Shown here piece by piece: positions 36,601 to 43,572 of a stretch of DNA of 46,267 nt. The position numbers and the translations under genes were made by a program. The DNA comes from an uncultured Prevotellaceae bacterium (lineage in GTDB: Bacteria > Bacteroidota > Bacteroidia > Bacteroidales > Bacteroidaceae), in the NCBI GenBank assembly GCA_946402905.1, contig CAMIYC010000025.1, positions 1 to 46,267 of the forward strand. The letters run 5' to 3'. The notes beneath the pieces were generated by a model. That model did no database searches. It saw only the letters and a list, made by a program, of their open reading frames with translations, and had not been told where the DNA came from. Each line of letters begins with the position of its first letter. The first letter of the stretch is position 1.

Positions 36601-37151
36601 AGCCCCTGGCCGAAGATGCAGTTCATCAGGGTGATGTTGCGCAGGTCGCCCTTGCCGTCAGAATTGATCGAGAAGACTTCGTCCAGTCCCCAGGCAAAAG
36701 AGCAATGGTCGAAGATCATGTTGGTACCGCTGGAGATACCGGCGCAGTCTTTGCCCGAACTGCCGCCTTTGCCCATGCGGAAGCGCATGTGGCGCACGAT
36801 GATATTAGAGGCTCCGGAGAAGGAGACACCGTCTCCGTAGACGGTTACGCCTTCGCCGGGAGCGGTCTGACCGGCCACGTAGAGGTTGGGTGAGAAGACT
36901 ATCCTGCTGCTGATGTTGATCACACCGGCCACGTCGAAGACGACGATACGGTTGGGCTGGCTCACGGCGTCGCGCAGCGAACCGCTGCCAGAGTCGTTGA
37001 GGTTGGTCACGTGGTATACTTTCCCCGTGCGACCGCCTGTAGCATGGCGACCCCAGCCCTGGGCGCCGGGAAAGGCCAACTGCTGGGCATGGACGATGAG
37101 CGGACTGGCCATCAGCAGACCGCATATCAAAAGATTCCTGGAGATATTCAT
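33648..37151 (-). CDS. Secreted pectate lyase-like protein (PL1 type) with beta-strand repeats and type IX tail
   Basis: A 1167-residue protein. Signal peptide about 1-22 (LIVHAQ). The N-terminal 360 residues form a right-handed beta-helix of PL1 type: AFPGAQGWGRHATGGR, VTNLNDSGSGSLRDAV, FDVAGVINI, FDHCSFAWGLDEVFS (about 146-160, calcium-site region), HQFVNNIVYNW. Then a calcium-binding DSDGDGMPDEWE (about 381-392), a fibronectin III-like domain (about 440-520), a long region with autotransporter-associated beta-strand repeats (GVLTLNTINDYTGATVLRGG; GYWRLTGNNVYSGSTQVKGGKL), and a Por-type C-terminal tail (EYFSTTGERI...KKVVM). PL1 enzymes cleave polygalacturonate by beta-elimination. The catalytic arginine region is RNNKVKGAH, so activity should be tested. 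The gene is preceded by a hairpin and copy B of the secreted paralogue. Confidence 0.85.
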   Translation of the reverse strand: MNISRNLLICGLLMASPLIVHAQQLAFPGAQGWGRHATGGRTGKVYHVTNLNDSGSGSLRDAVSQPNRIVVFDVAGVINISSRIVFSPNLYVAGQTAPGEGVTVYGDGVSFSGASNIIVRHMRFRMGKGGSSGKDCAGISSGTNMIFDHCSFAWGLDEVFSINSDGKGDLRNITLMNCIFGQGLLTHSAGGLMQADSITLYRNFYCDNGTRNNKVKGAHQFVNNIVYNWKNGCYLMGGDSQGKSYANTQGNLFINGPAGGGNACTSANSDFHIYADDNWQDKNKDGVLNPYEIPHSEYGGGPTFEPEPYPYPSLDIIGATTLTDALLPDVGASLPYRDLADCYMVDECLSLGTAGILISTEDALPIGKPTAWNMWSGTSRTDSDGDGMPDEWENAHGTNAHQNDAMTLSDNGYTNIENYINSISATDVQPYLRTPQMLEQTDATPTSISLSWRDWTTGEEGFAIEIEKDGAYVEVGRTTAGATSFVIASGVTASTAYQVRVCAVKGSEKSGYALITAKTQQEQVDLIDVDNYEPDYTWMGGDGVWDTTSPSWDQGIYEDGGQVLFPISNDATITLNETVSPTNVVVTGNGDLTLSGSGKISGDGSLNKAGSGVLTLNTINDYTGATVLRGGEISFSSLKNGGVASSIGSSLDYPQNWIWYGGIWRYTGGNATTNRGAVIYKDTELHITNPEANVSMSGQMEGDGGLILDGEGTLSPTNKGFFSYDGPTIVRGGILKLNGVSKLWTDKICDLGKTSKLVLAGGEFRTQDTNDTYATYDFPIESASDTYSKVYFCRNCSIKSTITGSGTLEWEINWVREYITGDWRGFYGTLIANGLGNSSNGAQLMLYNNSYQGMPNNTIYLKGNTRVIYWGTNGELYLGGLSGDQGTYLSGSSKNTSGHVMTWHVGGANTDETFKGIIDNCASSTNSKYDGTTNIIKEGVGYWRLTGNNVYSGSTQVKGGKLIVNGKNSGKGSVSVSNEATLAGTGSITGAVTINEGGAIQAGDEEIGGKMLTLGSSLTVNAGGIVSVQANRTTCNTINVKGAITLKEGAVLRLSEGKFDEAPYASTTYQVFSATGGISGEFAEIIPSTPGEGQTWDTSELYTRGVIKVSGGEDDPSGISPVSGHGSSQRTEYFSTTGERIQSPTNGLYIKRITEADGKTTCKKVVM

Positions 37152-37170
37152 AATTACATGATTTGGTATA

Positions 37171-37209
37171 AAAACGACTCCTTCTCGGTTGGGGGGAGGG
37201 AGTCGTTTT
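37171..37209 (-). terminator. Hairpin between the secreted protein gene and the pectate lyase gene
   Basis: On the minus strand AAAACGACTCC...GGAGTCGTTTTT is an 11-bp stem with a T run, 21 bases after the copy B stop and only 19 bases before the pectate lyase ATG. No TAnnTTTG element fits in the remaining leader, so this may work as an attenuator between two co-transcribed genes. Confidence 0.7.
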
Positions 37210-37230
37210 GGGTGTATGATGTGATTGATC

Positions 37231-38370
37231 TTATCTGACGATCACCTTGCTGGTCTTGACCACTCCGTTGGCGTAAGTGCGGCGGATGATGTTGATGCCT
37301 TTCACCATGCTGCCTACGCGGCTGCCGTTGGTGGTGTAGATCTCGGTGCGCACGATGTCGCCGGCGGGCTGCACGGTGGCGATGCCGTCGAGGGCGGCCT
37401 CAGAGTACTGGCGGGAATACTCGCCGTTGTTCATCACGTAGATGTCATAGATCTGGCCGCTCGACTTGGCGGCGGTGTGCAGGATGCGCACATACACCTG
37501 GTCGGTGCCCTCGTAGCTCACGCAGGTGCGCTTCCAGTTGCGACGGATGAGCGAGTAGTCCACGTCGCCGATCTTCGTCCAGTTCTCGCCATCGGCAGAG
37601 ACTTCAATCTGCATGGTCGGTATCTCGCCTTCGTTACCGTTGCCGGCGTAGACGATCACGTTGAACGGAGCCTGGTATTTGTCTGTCGTCTCCAGAGAGG
37701 CGTTGAACGGGCCGTCGGTGGGCTGCTTGCCGAAGGTCAGGGCGTTGGTAGTGATGCCCAGAGTGTCATTGACGCCGATCACGTCGTCGGCAGAGTCGGG
37801 GTTGCGCATGCTTGTGTCGCCGATGTTGTAGCCCAGGTTGAGGCTCTCCCAGGTCATCACCTGGCCGCGCGACTTGGCCACCCAGCCGTTGGCCTCCAGG
37901 GTCTCGGGTGCAGCCACGGCATAGAGCGTGGAGTCTTGACCGTCAGAGCCTGTCACAGTACCGATGGGTTGGTTGTAGTCGTAGTAGTTGCCGGCGTTCT
38001 TGCCCCATGTGAAGAGGTAGTTGGCATTGACGATGGCACCGGTCTCGTCGGTCTGCTGACCTTTGCCCTTCCAGTCGTCAGCGTTGGCGTCGAAGTGGGC
38101 CATCACATCCCAGCGGATGGTGGTGTTGTCGATACCGTCGACCCCCACAAACTTGCTTGCCACCTCTGACGGCAGGAAATCGCCGCCGGAGACAAAGGCA
38201 TAGATGGCTACCGGAGTGGTGATCTCTACAGGCTCTGTATAGACAGCCGACTCGGTGATGACATTGCTGTTGTTGAAGTTGTAATAGATGGTGGTGCCTT
38301 CGTCAGTACTTGTGATGGTGACCACCGACTTGCCGGCCTCGCGGGCCACGGCAAAGGTGGGTGCGGCAGC
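37231..38370. repeat. Arm B of the large inverted repeat
   Basis: Counterpart of 25430-26560 in opposite orientation; 37277-37590 is identical to the reverse complement of 26201-26514. About 11 kb lie between the arms. Confidence 0.85.
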
Positions 38371-39876
38371 CTGAGTCATGATGATCACGTCTTTGGCGAC
38401 AATTTCGCTGTCATAGAAACCATCGCCGATAGCGAAGGCTTTCACCGTGGCGGCAGCGTTCAGCGTGAATGGTTCGGTATATACCGTGCTCTCTCTCGTA
38501 GGATCGGTGCCGTCGGTGGTATAGAAGATCTTGGTGCTGTTGTTGGCAGTGATGCTCACGGTGGAGTAGCCGTTCTCCTGTTTCACATTGATCACGGGCT
38601 TATTCACGGCTTTACCCTCCTGTTTCGTGTCGGTCACATACTGAAGAGCCTGGGGAATGAGTTGCGAGATGACGTCTTGGTTGGCGTTGGGCATGTTTTC
38701 AAGGCTGAGGGGGAGCAGCATGTAGGCATTGCGGTTGGCGTTGTGCACATGCATGGCAGTCACCTCGCCGGCAGTGGCCACAATCTTGTCGTTGGCGAAA
38801 TAGTTGCCCAGCTCCACACCGGTAATACTACCGTCGAGTAGCAGTTCAAGGCCTTCGGCGATGTCGAGGCCCTCAAAGGTGCTGTTCTCGGCGTCGAGGA
38901 TGTTCAGCACTTTGCTGCCGCTGTCTATGGCTTTGCCCCATTGCATGGGCTCATAGAGGCTGGTGTTGAGGTTGAGCACAGGCACGAAAGCCACAAGGTC
39001 GCTGAGCATCGCACTGATGTAGGGCTTCGTTTGGGCATTGATGGCCGGACTGAGCACTACAGACTCATAACCGCGCAACTCTTCTGACAGGGTAGACGTC
39101 CATGCTGAAAAGTTGGTTTCGTCGGCCATGTCGTAGGTGGTGATGTCAAAACGGCTGTCGCCGGAAAGGTAGATGTAGGCATAGTCGTCATCAAGGTTGC
39201 CCTCGTAGAGATAGGCCACTTTCTGGGCTTCCTTCACCTCGGGAGCGTCGCCCTCGTCGATCATGAAGAGGGTGAAGTCGATACCGGCGTCAGGGGTGAG
39301 CTGGAATTGCACGTCCACAGAGTCGGTCTCCTCGGTCTCCACTTTCCATACGAAGGTGTATGTGCCTTCAGAGCCTTCAGCTTGGCTGCCTAAGAAAATA
39401 CAGGCTCCGCCGGTCTGGGTGCCCTCCACAAACTTGATGTAGTCTTGCACGGGGGCAATACCACGGTTGGTGGCAGTACTGTTGGCAGAACGACCCACAA
39501 TGGTGATCTTCTGGCCGTTGGCCAGCTTGGGAAACGTGATCTTGGTGTTCTTGCGGGTGAGACGGAGCTTGCTGGTGGCCAGATGGATGCTGTTGTCTTT
39601 GTTGCTGCCGATGTCAAAGAGCAGACCGGCGGTCTCGGGGATGACAACGCCATTGGCCATCAGGTAACTGCCGGCGTCTGGCTTGCCCACGTTCTTCCAG
39701 TTGTTCACGTTGCCGTCGGCATCTGTGCCGTTCTGTGCCCAGTGGGTGGCGTCGGCGTTTAGGTTTTCGATGGTCTCGTAGCTGAGACCCTTGGTGAAGT
39801 CCCACGTCTTCTTCACCTGTGCGCTCATTACCAGACTGGTCATGAGCAGTAGTGTCAGAGTAAATAGTTTTTTCAT
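37231..39876 (-). CDS. Secreted multidomain protein with chitobiase-like repeats and type IX tail (copy B)
   Basis: An 881-residue protein, start chosen at ATG 39876 (MKKLFTLTLLLMTSLVMSAQ signal peptide); the frame runs up to 39918 through the terminator hairpin. Domains as in copy A: N-terminal beta domain (WDFTKGLSYETIENLNADA), Rossmann-like domain (KVAYLYEGNLDDDYAYIYL, YESVVLSPAI), two CHB_HEX_C-like units (IFYTTDGTDPTRES; TIYYNFNNSN), beta region and Por secretion tail. The N-terminal half differs widely from copy A while the last 400 residues are nearly the same, which points to gene conversion or selection on the export/anchoring part. Located immediately before the pectate lyase gene; the pair probably acts together at the cell surface. 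Function of the N-terminal domains unknown. Confidence 0.85.
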   Translation of the reverse strand: MKKLFTLTLLLMTSLVMSAQVKKTWDFTKGLSYETIENLNADATHWAQNGTDADGNVNNWKNVGKPDAGSYLMANGVVIPETAGLLFDIGSNKDNSIHLATSKLRLTRKNTKITFPKLANGQKITIVGRSANSTATNRGIAPVQDYIKFVEGTQTGGACIFLGSQAEGSEGTYTFVWKVETEETDSVDVQFQLTPDAGIDFTLFMIDEGDAPEVKEAQKVAYLYEGNLDDDYAYIYLSGDSRFDITTYDMADETNFSAWTSTLSEELRGYESVVLSPAINAQTKPYISAMLSDLVAFVPVLNLNTSLYEPMQWGKAIDSGSKVLNILDAENSTFEGLDIAEGLELLLDGSITGVELGNYFANDKIVATAGEVTAMHVHNANRNAYMLLPLSLENMPNANQDVISQLIPQALQYVTDTKQEGKAVNKPVINVKQENGYSTVSITANNSTKIFYTTDGTDPTRESTVYTEPFTLNAAATVKAFAIGDGFYDSEIVAKDVIIMTQAAAPTFAVAREAGKSVVTITSTDEGTTIYYNFNNSNVITESAVYTEPVEITTPVAIYAFVSGGDFLPSEVASKFVGVDGIDNTTIRWDVMAHFDANADDWKGKGQQTDETGAIVNANYLFTWGKNAGNYYDYNQPIGTVTGSDGQDSTLYAVAAPETLEANGWVAKSRGQVMTWESLNLGYNIGDTSMRNPDSADDVIGVNDTLGITTNALTFGKQPTDGPFNASLETTDKYQAPFNVIVYAGNGNEGEIPTMQIEVSADGENWTKIGDVDYSLIRRNWKRTCVSYEGTDQVYVRILHTAAKSSGQIYDIYVMNNGEYSRQYSEAALDGIATVQPAGDIVRTEIYTTNGSRVGSMVKGINIIRRTYANGVVKTSKVIVR

Positions 39877-39900
39877 AAAATAGTTTGTTTGATGTCTTGA

Positions 39901-39931
39901 AAAGGCGCACCATGACAAGTGATGCGCCTTT
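39901..39931 (-). terminator. Terminator after the DUF349 gene
   Basis: Stem AAAGGCGCA (39901-39909) with TGCGCCTTT (39923-39931), 19 bases after the DUF349 stop; on the minus strand the second arm ends in a T run. Confidence 0.65.
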
Positions 39932-39949
39932 GAATAGTGATGATTGGGT

Positions 39950-41977
39950 TTAGTTCTCTTCTTTCTCTTCTTCCTCTGCCTTGTTGTTCTCTTCGTCTAT
40001 GGCTTTGATCTTCTCTCTCACCAGGCTGAGGTCGTCTTTCAGCTTCTGCACCTTGCGGTTCATCTCGTCGATCAGGCTGTTGCCTTTCTTGCTCGAGACA
40101 CTCAGGAAGCCGATATTGTTCTCATAAGTCTGGATCTCTTGCTTCAGACTGTCATAGCGGCGCATCAGGCGCGTACGCTCGTTGTCCAGGGCATTGGCAC
40201 CTTTCTCTGCCACATTGCGCAGGCTGCTCTTGAAATTGTCCAGACGGCGGCGGGCCACCGTGATGTTCAGTTCTTTATAGAGTTTGTCAAGTATCTCGCG
40301 GTATTCTTTGTAGAGTTTGTCTTTCTCGCGGTAGGGCACATGGCCGATGCTGTTGTATTCGTCCACCAGGGTCTGGATGTCGTCCTGGATGTTCCCGTCG
40401 CCTTGGACGGCCAGGTCTTTCATCTTGCCGATGATCTCGCGCTTCTTGGCCAGGTTGGCATGCTCCTCGTTGCGGGTGCCGGCAGTGGCGGCATTGCGGG
40501 CCTCGAAGAATTTGTTGCAGGCTCCGAGGAAGTCATTCCACAGCTGGTCGCCAAGCTTCTTGGGCACCATGCCGATCGTCTTCCATTCACGTTGAAGGGC
40601 GGTAAGCTTCTCCGAAGTGGCTTTCCAGTCTGTGCTGTCCTGAAGAGCCTGGGCTTGCTCTACAAGAGCGCGCTTCTTCTCGGCGTTCTCTGCGAAACGG
40701 CTCTTCATGTCACGGAAGAACTGGGTCTTCCTGCCGAAGAAGTCGTCACATGCCGCACGGAAGCGCTCAAAAATCTTCACGTTCATCTTCTGAGGGGCAA
40801 AACCGATGGCCTTCCACTCTTGCTGTACGGCGATGATCTCACGTGTGTGGCGCTCCCAGTCGGCGGCACCTTTGTTCTCTTCTTGGGCAATAGCTTCCAC
40901 TTTCTCACAGAGGGCTGTCTTCTTGGCCAGATTTTCTTCTTCCTTGGAGCGCAAATCCTCAAAGTGCTGCTGGTGGCGCTTGTTGATCACGGTCGAGGCA
41001 GCCTTGAATCGTGTCCACACCTCTTCACGTAAGTCCTTGGACACGGGGCCGGCCTCGCGGTATTGCTGATGCAACTCTTGCAACTGATGGAAAGCGCTGA
41101 TCACGTCGGGCTCGTCGGCAAGCTTCTCTGCAGCCTCGCACAACTTGGTCTTGATCTCAAGGTTCTTCTTGAAGTCATATTCCCTGGCTTCGCTGTTGAG
41201 CTTCAGCAGGTCGTAGAATTTCTCAACATAGAGCTGGTAGTTGCGCCATAGCTCATTGGCTCTCTCGGCAGGAACGGCCTTGATCTCTTTCCATTCTTGC
41301 TGAAGCTTCTTAAACTCCTGGTACGAACGGTTGGCATTGTCGGGAGAGGTCACCAGACTCTTCACCTTCTCTATGATGTCGAGCTTCTTCTTCAGATTCT
41401 CGGCTTTCTCGTTTTCCAACTCTTGGAATATACGGGCTCTCTTTTCTTTGATGAGACTCATCTCGGCCTTGAATTTCTCCTCGTCCTCATCAGGAGTCAC
41501 CTGATACTTCTCAGGATCTCCACCTCCGTCAAGGTAGGATTTCAGGGCTGCCTCGCGCTCGGCGATGTGCAACTTGTAGAAGACGGTCTTCAGATGGTCT
41601 ACTTCGTCTTTGCTCGGATGACTGTCGTCATGAGCCAGCTCTGTCACTCTCTCAAGAACCTCTTTCTTGGTCTTGTAAACTTTCTTCGGAGCTTCCTCCT
41701 CGGCCTTGGGAGCTTCTTCTGACTGCGGAGATGCTACCTCTGCTTCGGGCAATGCGGCCTCCGCCTCAGGGGTAGCAACCTCTAAGGGCGTCTCAGCAGC
41801 GGGGACTTCTGCGGTCTCCGTTTCTTGAGGGGCAACGGGCACTTCTTCAGCCGGCGAATTTCCTGCTTCAGTCTTCTCTACTACTGGCTCCTCAACTTGA
41901 GCGGTCGGGGCTTCCATCACTTTGTTCTCTTCTGCGGGGGTACCCTGTGGCAGGGTGTTTTCTTGAGAGTCCATCAT
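39950..41977 (-). CDS. DUF349 coiled-coil protein
   Basis: A 675-residue, highly charged protein without signal peptide. The first 100 residues are low-complexity, rich in Glu/Pro/Ala (APAEETPVA-like repeats), followed by a long helical part in which DUF349 units recur about every 70-75 residues, recognisable by (L)QQEWKEIKAVP, HQQYREAGPVS, QQEWKAIGFAP, QREWKTIGMVP and VDEYNSIGHVP with a following F/W-rich helix (FERFRAACDDFF). That gives about five units. Cytoplasmic role unknown; DUF349 proteins are widespread in Bacteroidota. It is a single-gene unit with its own promoter and terminator. Confidence 0.88.
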   Translation of the reverse strand: MMDSQENTLPQGTPAEENKVMEAPTAQVEEPVVEKTEAGNSPAEEVPVAPQETETAEVPAAETPLEVATPEAEAALPEAEVASPQSEEAPKAEEEAPKKVYKTKKEVLERVTELAHDDSHPSKDEVDHLKTVFYKLHIAEREAALKSYLDGGGDPEKYQVTPDEDEEKFKAEMSLIKEKRARIFQELENEKAENLKKKLDIIEKVKSLVTSPDNANRSYQEFKKLQQEWKEIKAVPAERANELWRNYQLYVEKFYDLLKLNSEAREYDFKKNLEIKTKLCEAAEKLADEPDVISAFHQLQELHQQYREAGPVSKDLREEVWTRFKAASTVINKRHQQHFEDLRSKEEENLAKKTALCEKVEAIAQEENKGAADWERHTREIIAVQQEWKAIGFAPQKMNVKIFERFRAACDDFFGRKTQFFRDMKSRFAENAEKKRALVEQAQALQDSTDWKATSEKLTALQREWKTIGMVPKKLGDQLWNDFLGACNKFFEARNAATAGTRNEEHANLAKKREIIGKMKDLAVQGDGNIQDDIQTLVDEYNSIGHVPYREKDKLYKEYREILDKLYKELNITVARRRLDNFKSSLRNVAEKGANALDNERTRLMRRYDSLKQEIQTYENNIGFLSVSSKKGNSLIDEMNRKVQKLKDDLSLVREKIKAIDEENNKAEEEEKEEN

Positions 41978-42020
41978 TTCACAATAGGTTTATGATTCGA
42001 TTGTTCACATTATCAAAATG

Positions 42021-42028
42021 CAAACTTA
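42021..42028 (-). promoter_or_regulatory. -7 element of the DUF349 gene
   Basis: TAAGTTTG on the minus strand matches TAnnTTTG and ends 43 bases before the ATG at 41977. The -33 element is not clear. Confidence 0.5.
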
Positions 42029-42081
42029 GGTAAAAAAAATGAATAATCCTAATTTTTATTTAAATTTTTTTGCTTAGTTCT

Positions 42082-43008
42082 TTAAATAAGCCGTTTATGA
42101 CGGAAAATCCACCATATAAGCACGGATACTGCTACCGAAATCACCAGTGCCACAATGAAACCGTTGGGGTTGTCCTCCATGCCGTTGATCAGGTTCATGC
42201 CAAACAGACTGGCTATCAGCGTGGGAAACATCAGGAGGATGGATACGGAGGTCAGTGTACGCATCACGTTGTTCATGTTGTTGTTGATGATGCTGGAGTA
42301 GGTGTCCATCGTCGACTCCAGAATGTCGGAGTAGATGTTGGTGGTCTCACGGGCCTGGCTCATCTCGATGTTCACGTCTTCTATCAGGTCGGCATCAAGC
42401 TCGTCTACCTGCAGTTTGAACTTCAGCTTGGCCAGCAAATTCTCGTTGCCACGGATCGAAGTGGCAAAATAGGTGAGAGAGTCCTGCAGACGGCTCAGGC
42501 CGATGAGCGACTCATTGTTAATCTCATGGTCGAGATTGCGCTTCGCTTTCTCTATCAGACTGCTGATCTGTTTCAGGCGTTTCAAGTACCATACCGATGA
42601 GGAGAGGAAGAGACGGAATATCATGTCCACATAGTCGGTGAAACCCTCGCCGCGCTTCTGCTGATACGATACAAAGTCGATCATCATATTGGTCTCGTAA
42701 TAACATACCGTGATGGTCACGTCTCGTTTGTGGATGATACCGAGAGGCACGGTGGTGTAGGGCGTGCGGGAGCGTATCTCCTTCACATAGGGGATGCGAA
42801 GGATGATGAGCATCCAGCCGTCGTCGTACTCATAGCGGGCACGCTCGTCGGTATCGCTGATGTCGCTGAAAAAATAGTCGGGTATTTCAAATCGCTTCTC
42901 CAGCTCGCGCTGGTCTTCGTCTGTCGGACAGGTCACTTGTATCCAACAGTTGGGCTCCCATTCCGGAAGCGTCTGCAAGCCTTTGCTTGTATTCCAGTAT
43001 GTTTTCAT
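42082..43008 (-). CDS. corA: CorA-family divalent metal (Mg2+/Co2+) transporter
   Basis: A 308-residue protein with the CorA layout: soluble alpha/beta N-terminal domain (1-140; WIQVTCPTDEDQRELEKRF, MLIILRIPY), long stalk helices (about 140-245; VWYLKRLKQISSLIEKAKRNL, TMDTYSSIINNNMNNVMR) and two C-terminal membrane helices. TM1 ends in the signature GMN (270-272; SLFGMNLING) and TM2 is followed by the basic tail RHKRLI. It forms a pentameric inner-membrane channel for Mg2+ or related ions. A GGAGG site lies 8 bases before the ATG. The gene has an unusually long leader (about 145 bases) with an extended stem. Confidence 0.92.
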   Translation of the reverse strand: MKTYWNTSKGLQTLPEWEPNCWIQVTCPTDEDQRELEKRFEIPDYFFSDISDTDERARYEYDDGWMLIILRIPYVKEIRSRTPYTTVPLGIIHKRDVTITVCYYETNMMIDFVSYQQKRGEGFTDYVDMIFRLFLSSSVWYLKRLKQISSLIEKAKRNLDHEINNESLIGLSRLQDSLTYFATSIRGNENLLAKLKFKLQVDELDADLIEDVNIEMSQARETTNIYSDILESTMDTYSSIINNNMNNVMRTLTSVSILLMFPTLIASLFGMNLINGMEDNPNGFIVALVISVAVSVLIWWIFRHKRLI

Positions 43009-43051
43009 CTGCTAATCCTCCGAAGATTGATTGATGAGGAAAAATAACTTC

Positions 43052-43091
43052 TTCGCAAGGATCAGCACCTGGTGCCGTATCCTCACGCGAA
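43052..43091 (-). ncRNA. Extended stem-loop in the corA 5' leader
   Basis: Three paired blocks in order: TTCGC/GCGAA (43052-43056 with 43087-43091), AGGAT/ATCCT (43058-43062 with 43079-43083) and GCAC/GTGC (43065-43068 with 43072-43075), separated by small internal loops. It sits in the middle of the leader of a metal-ion transporter gene, so it may be a cis-regulatory RNA. It does not match a riboswitch I can name. Confidence 0.4.
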
Positions 43092-43160
43092 AGGTTGATA
43101 AGTTTCCGCCGGATAATCGTCCATTTTATGAAATATTGGTTGAATGTTTATAATGCGGTG

Positions 43161-43168
43161 CAAAGATA
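43161..43168 (-). promoter_or_regulatory. -7 element of corA
   Basis: TATCTTTG on the minus strand matches TAnnTTTG. A start of transcription near 43154 gives a leader of about 145 bases. The -33 element is not clear. Confidence 0.5.
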
Positions 43169-43218
43169 GCAAAAAAAATCTAAATACGAAACAACATGTA
43201 TCGAAAAAGTAGGCATTA

Positions 43219-43549
43219 TTTTTATCAAGAATTTAAGAGACTTGCGGTAGAGCCACTGACCATAGGGAGGTAATTAAAGAATAATCCTTGAGACCAACCT
43301 CTTTGGTAACTAAAAATCTTTTATTCTTAATTAGGGTGTCCTTTGTTTTCTTACACGTCCACTCTCCATTTGCAGTGGTAATCAATTCCCCCTCTAAGTT
43401 AGAGGGGGGAAGGGGGAGTGTGTCTCAGCCAGCGGTTCCCCCTCTAAGTTAGAGGGGGGAAGGGGGAGTGTGTATGCTTCATAGGAAACATTCACATGAC
43501 ATCTAAACTACAACAAAGGACACCCTAATTCTTAAATTCTTGATAAAAA
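43219..43549. repeat. Outer 20-bp inverted repeat around the MITE-like element
   Basis: TTTTTATCAAGAATTTAAGA at 43219-43238 is the exact reverse complement of 43530-43549. The right arm core AAATTCTTGATAAAAA is also present at the right end of the degenerate copy at 26851-26866, so it may be part of a larger element. Confidence 0.6.
43331..43528. mobile_element. MITE-like element, 198 bp, with 17-bp terminal inverted repeats
   Basis: Ends are TTAGGGTGTCCTTTGTT (43331-43347) and its exact reverse complement (43512-43528). Both sides are flanked by TTCTTAA, a possible 7-bp target duplication. Inside are two copies of a 21-bp palindrome CCCCCTCTAA-G-TTAGAGGGGG, each followed by GGAAGGGGGAGTGTGT. 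There is no coding capacity. A degenerate relative is at 26676-26866. Confidence 0.7.
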
Positions 43550-43572
43550 GATATCGATTCAATACTCTGCTC

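Larger units (their letters stand above)
43009..43572. other. Intergenic region: corA leader and promoter, MITE-like element
   Basis: This 564-base gap holds the structured corA leader (43009-43154), its -7 element (43161-43168), a 20-bp inverted repeat pair (43219-43238 / 43530-43549) and, nested inside, the MITE-like element at 43331-43528. No open frame in the gap looks coding. Confidence 0.7.

Noticed and set aside
33648..37151. Classical type V autotransporter
   Set aside because: The beta-strand repeats are present, but there is no C-terminal translocator barrel; the end is a Por-type tail.
37225..38169. A 314-codon plus-strand frame over copy B, with a similar shadow antisense to copy A (25844-26314)
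   Set aside because: Their likeness is explained by the inverted repeat of the two sense genes, not by a conserved antisense gene.
39944..41032. A 362-codon plus-strand frame opposite the DUF349 gene
   Set aside because: The Leu/Val-rich translation is the mirror of Glu/Lys-rich coiled-coil codons; the minus-strand reading is clearly the gene.
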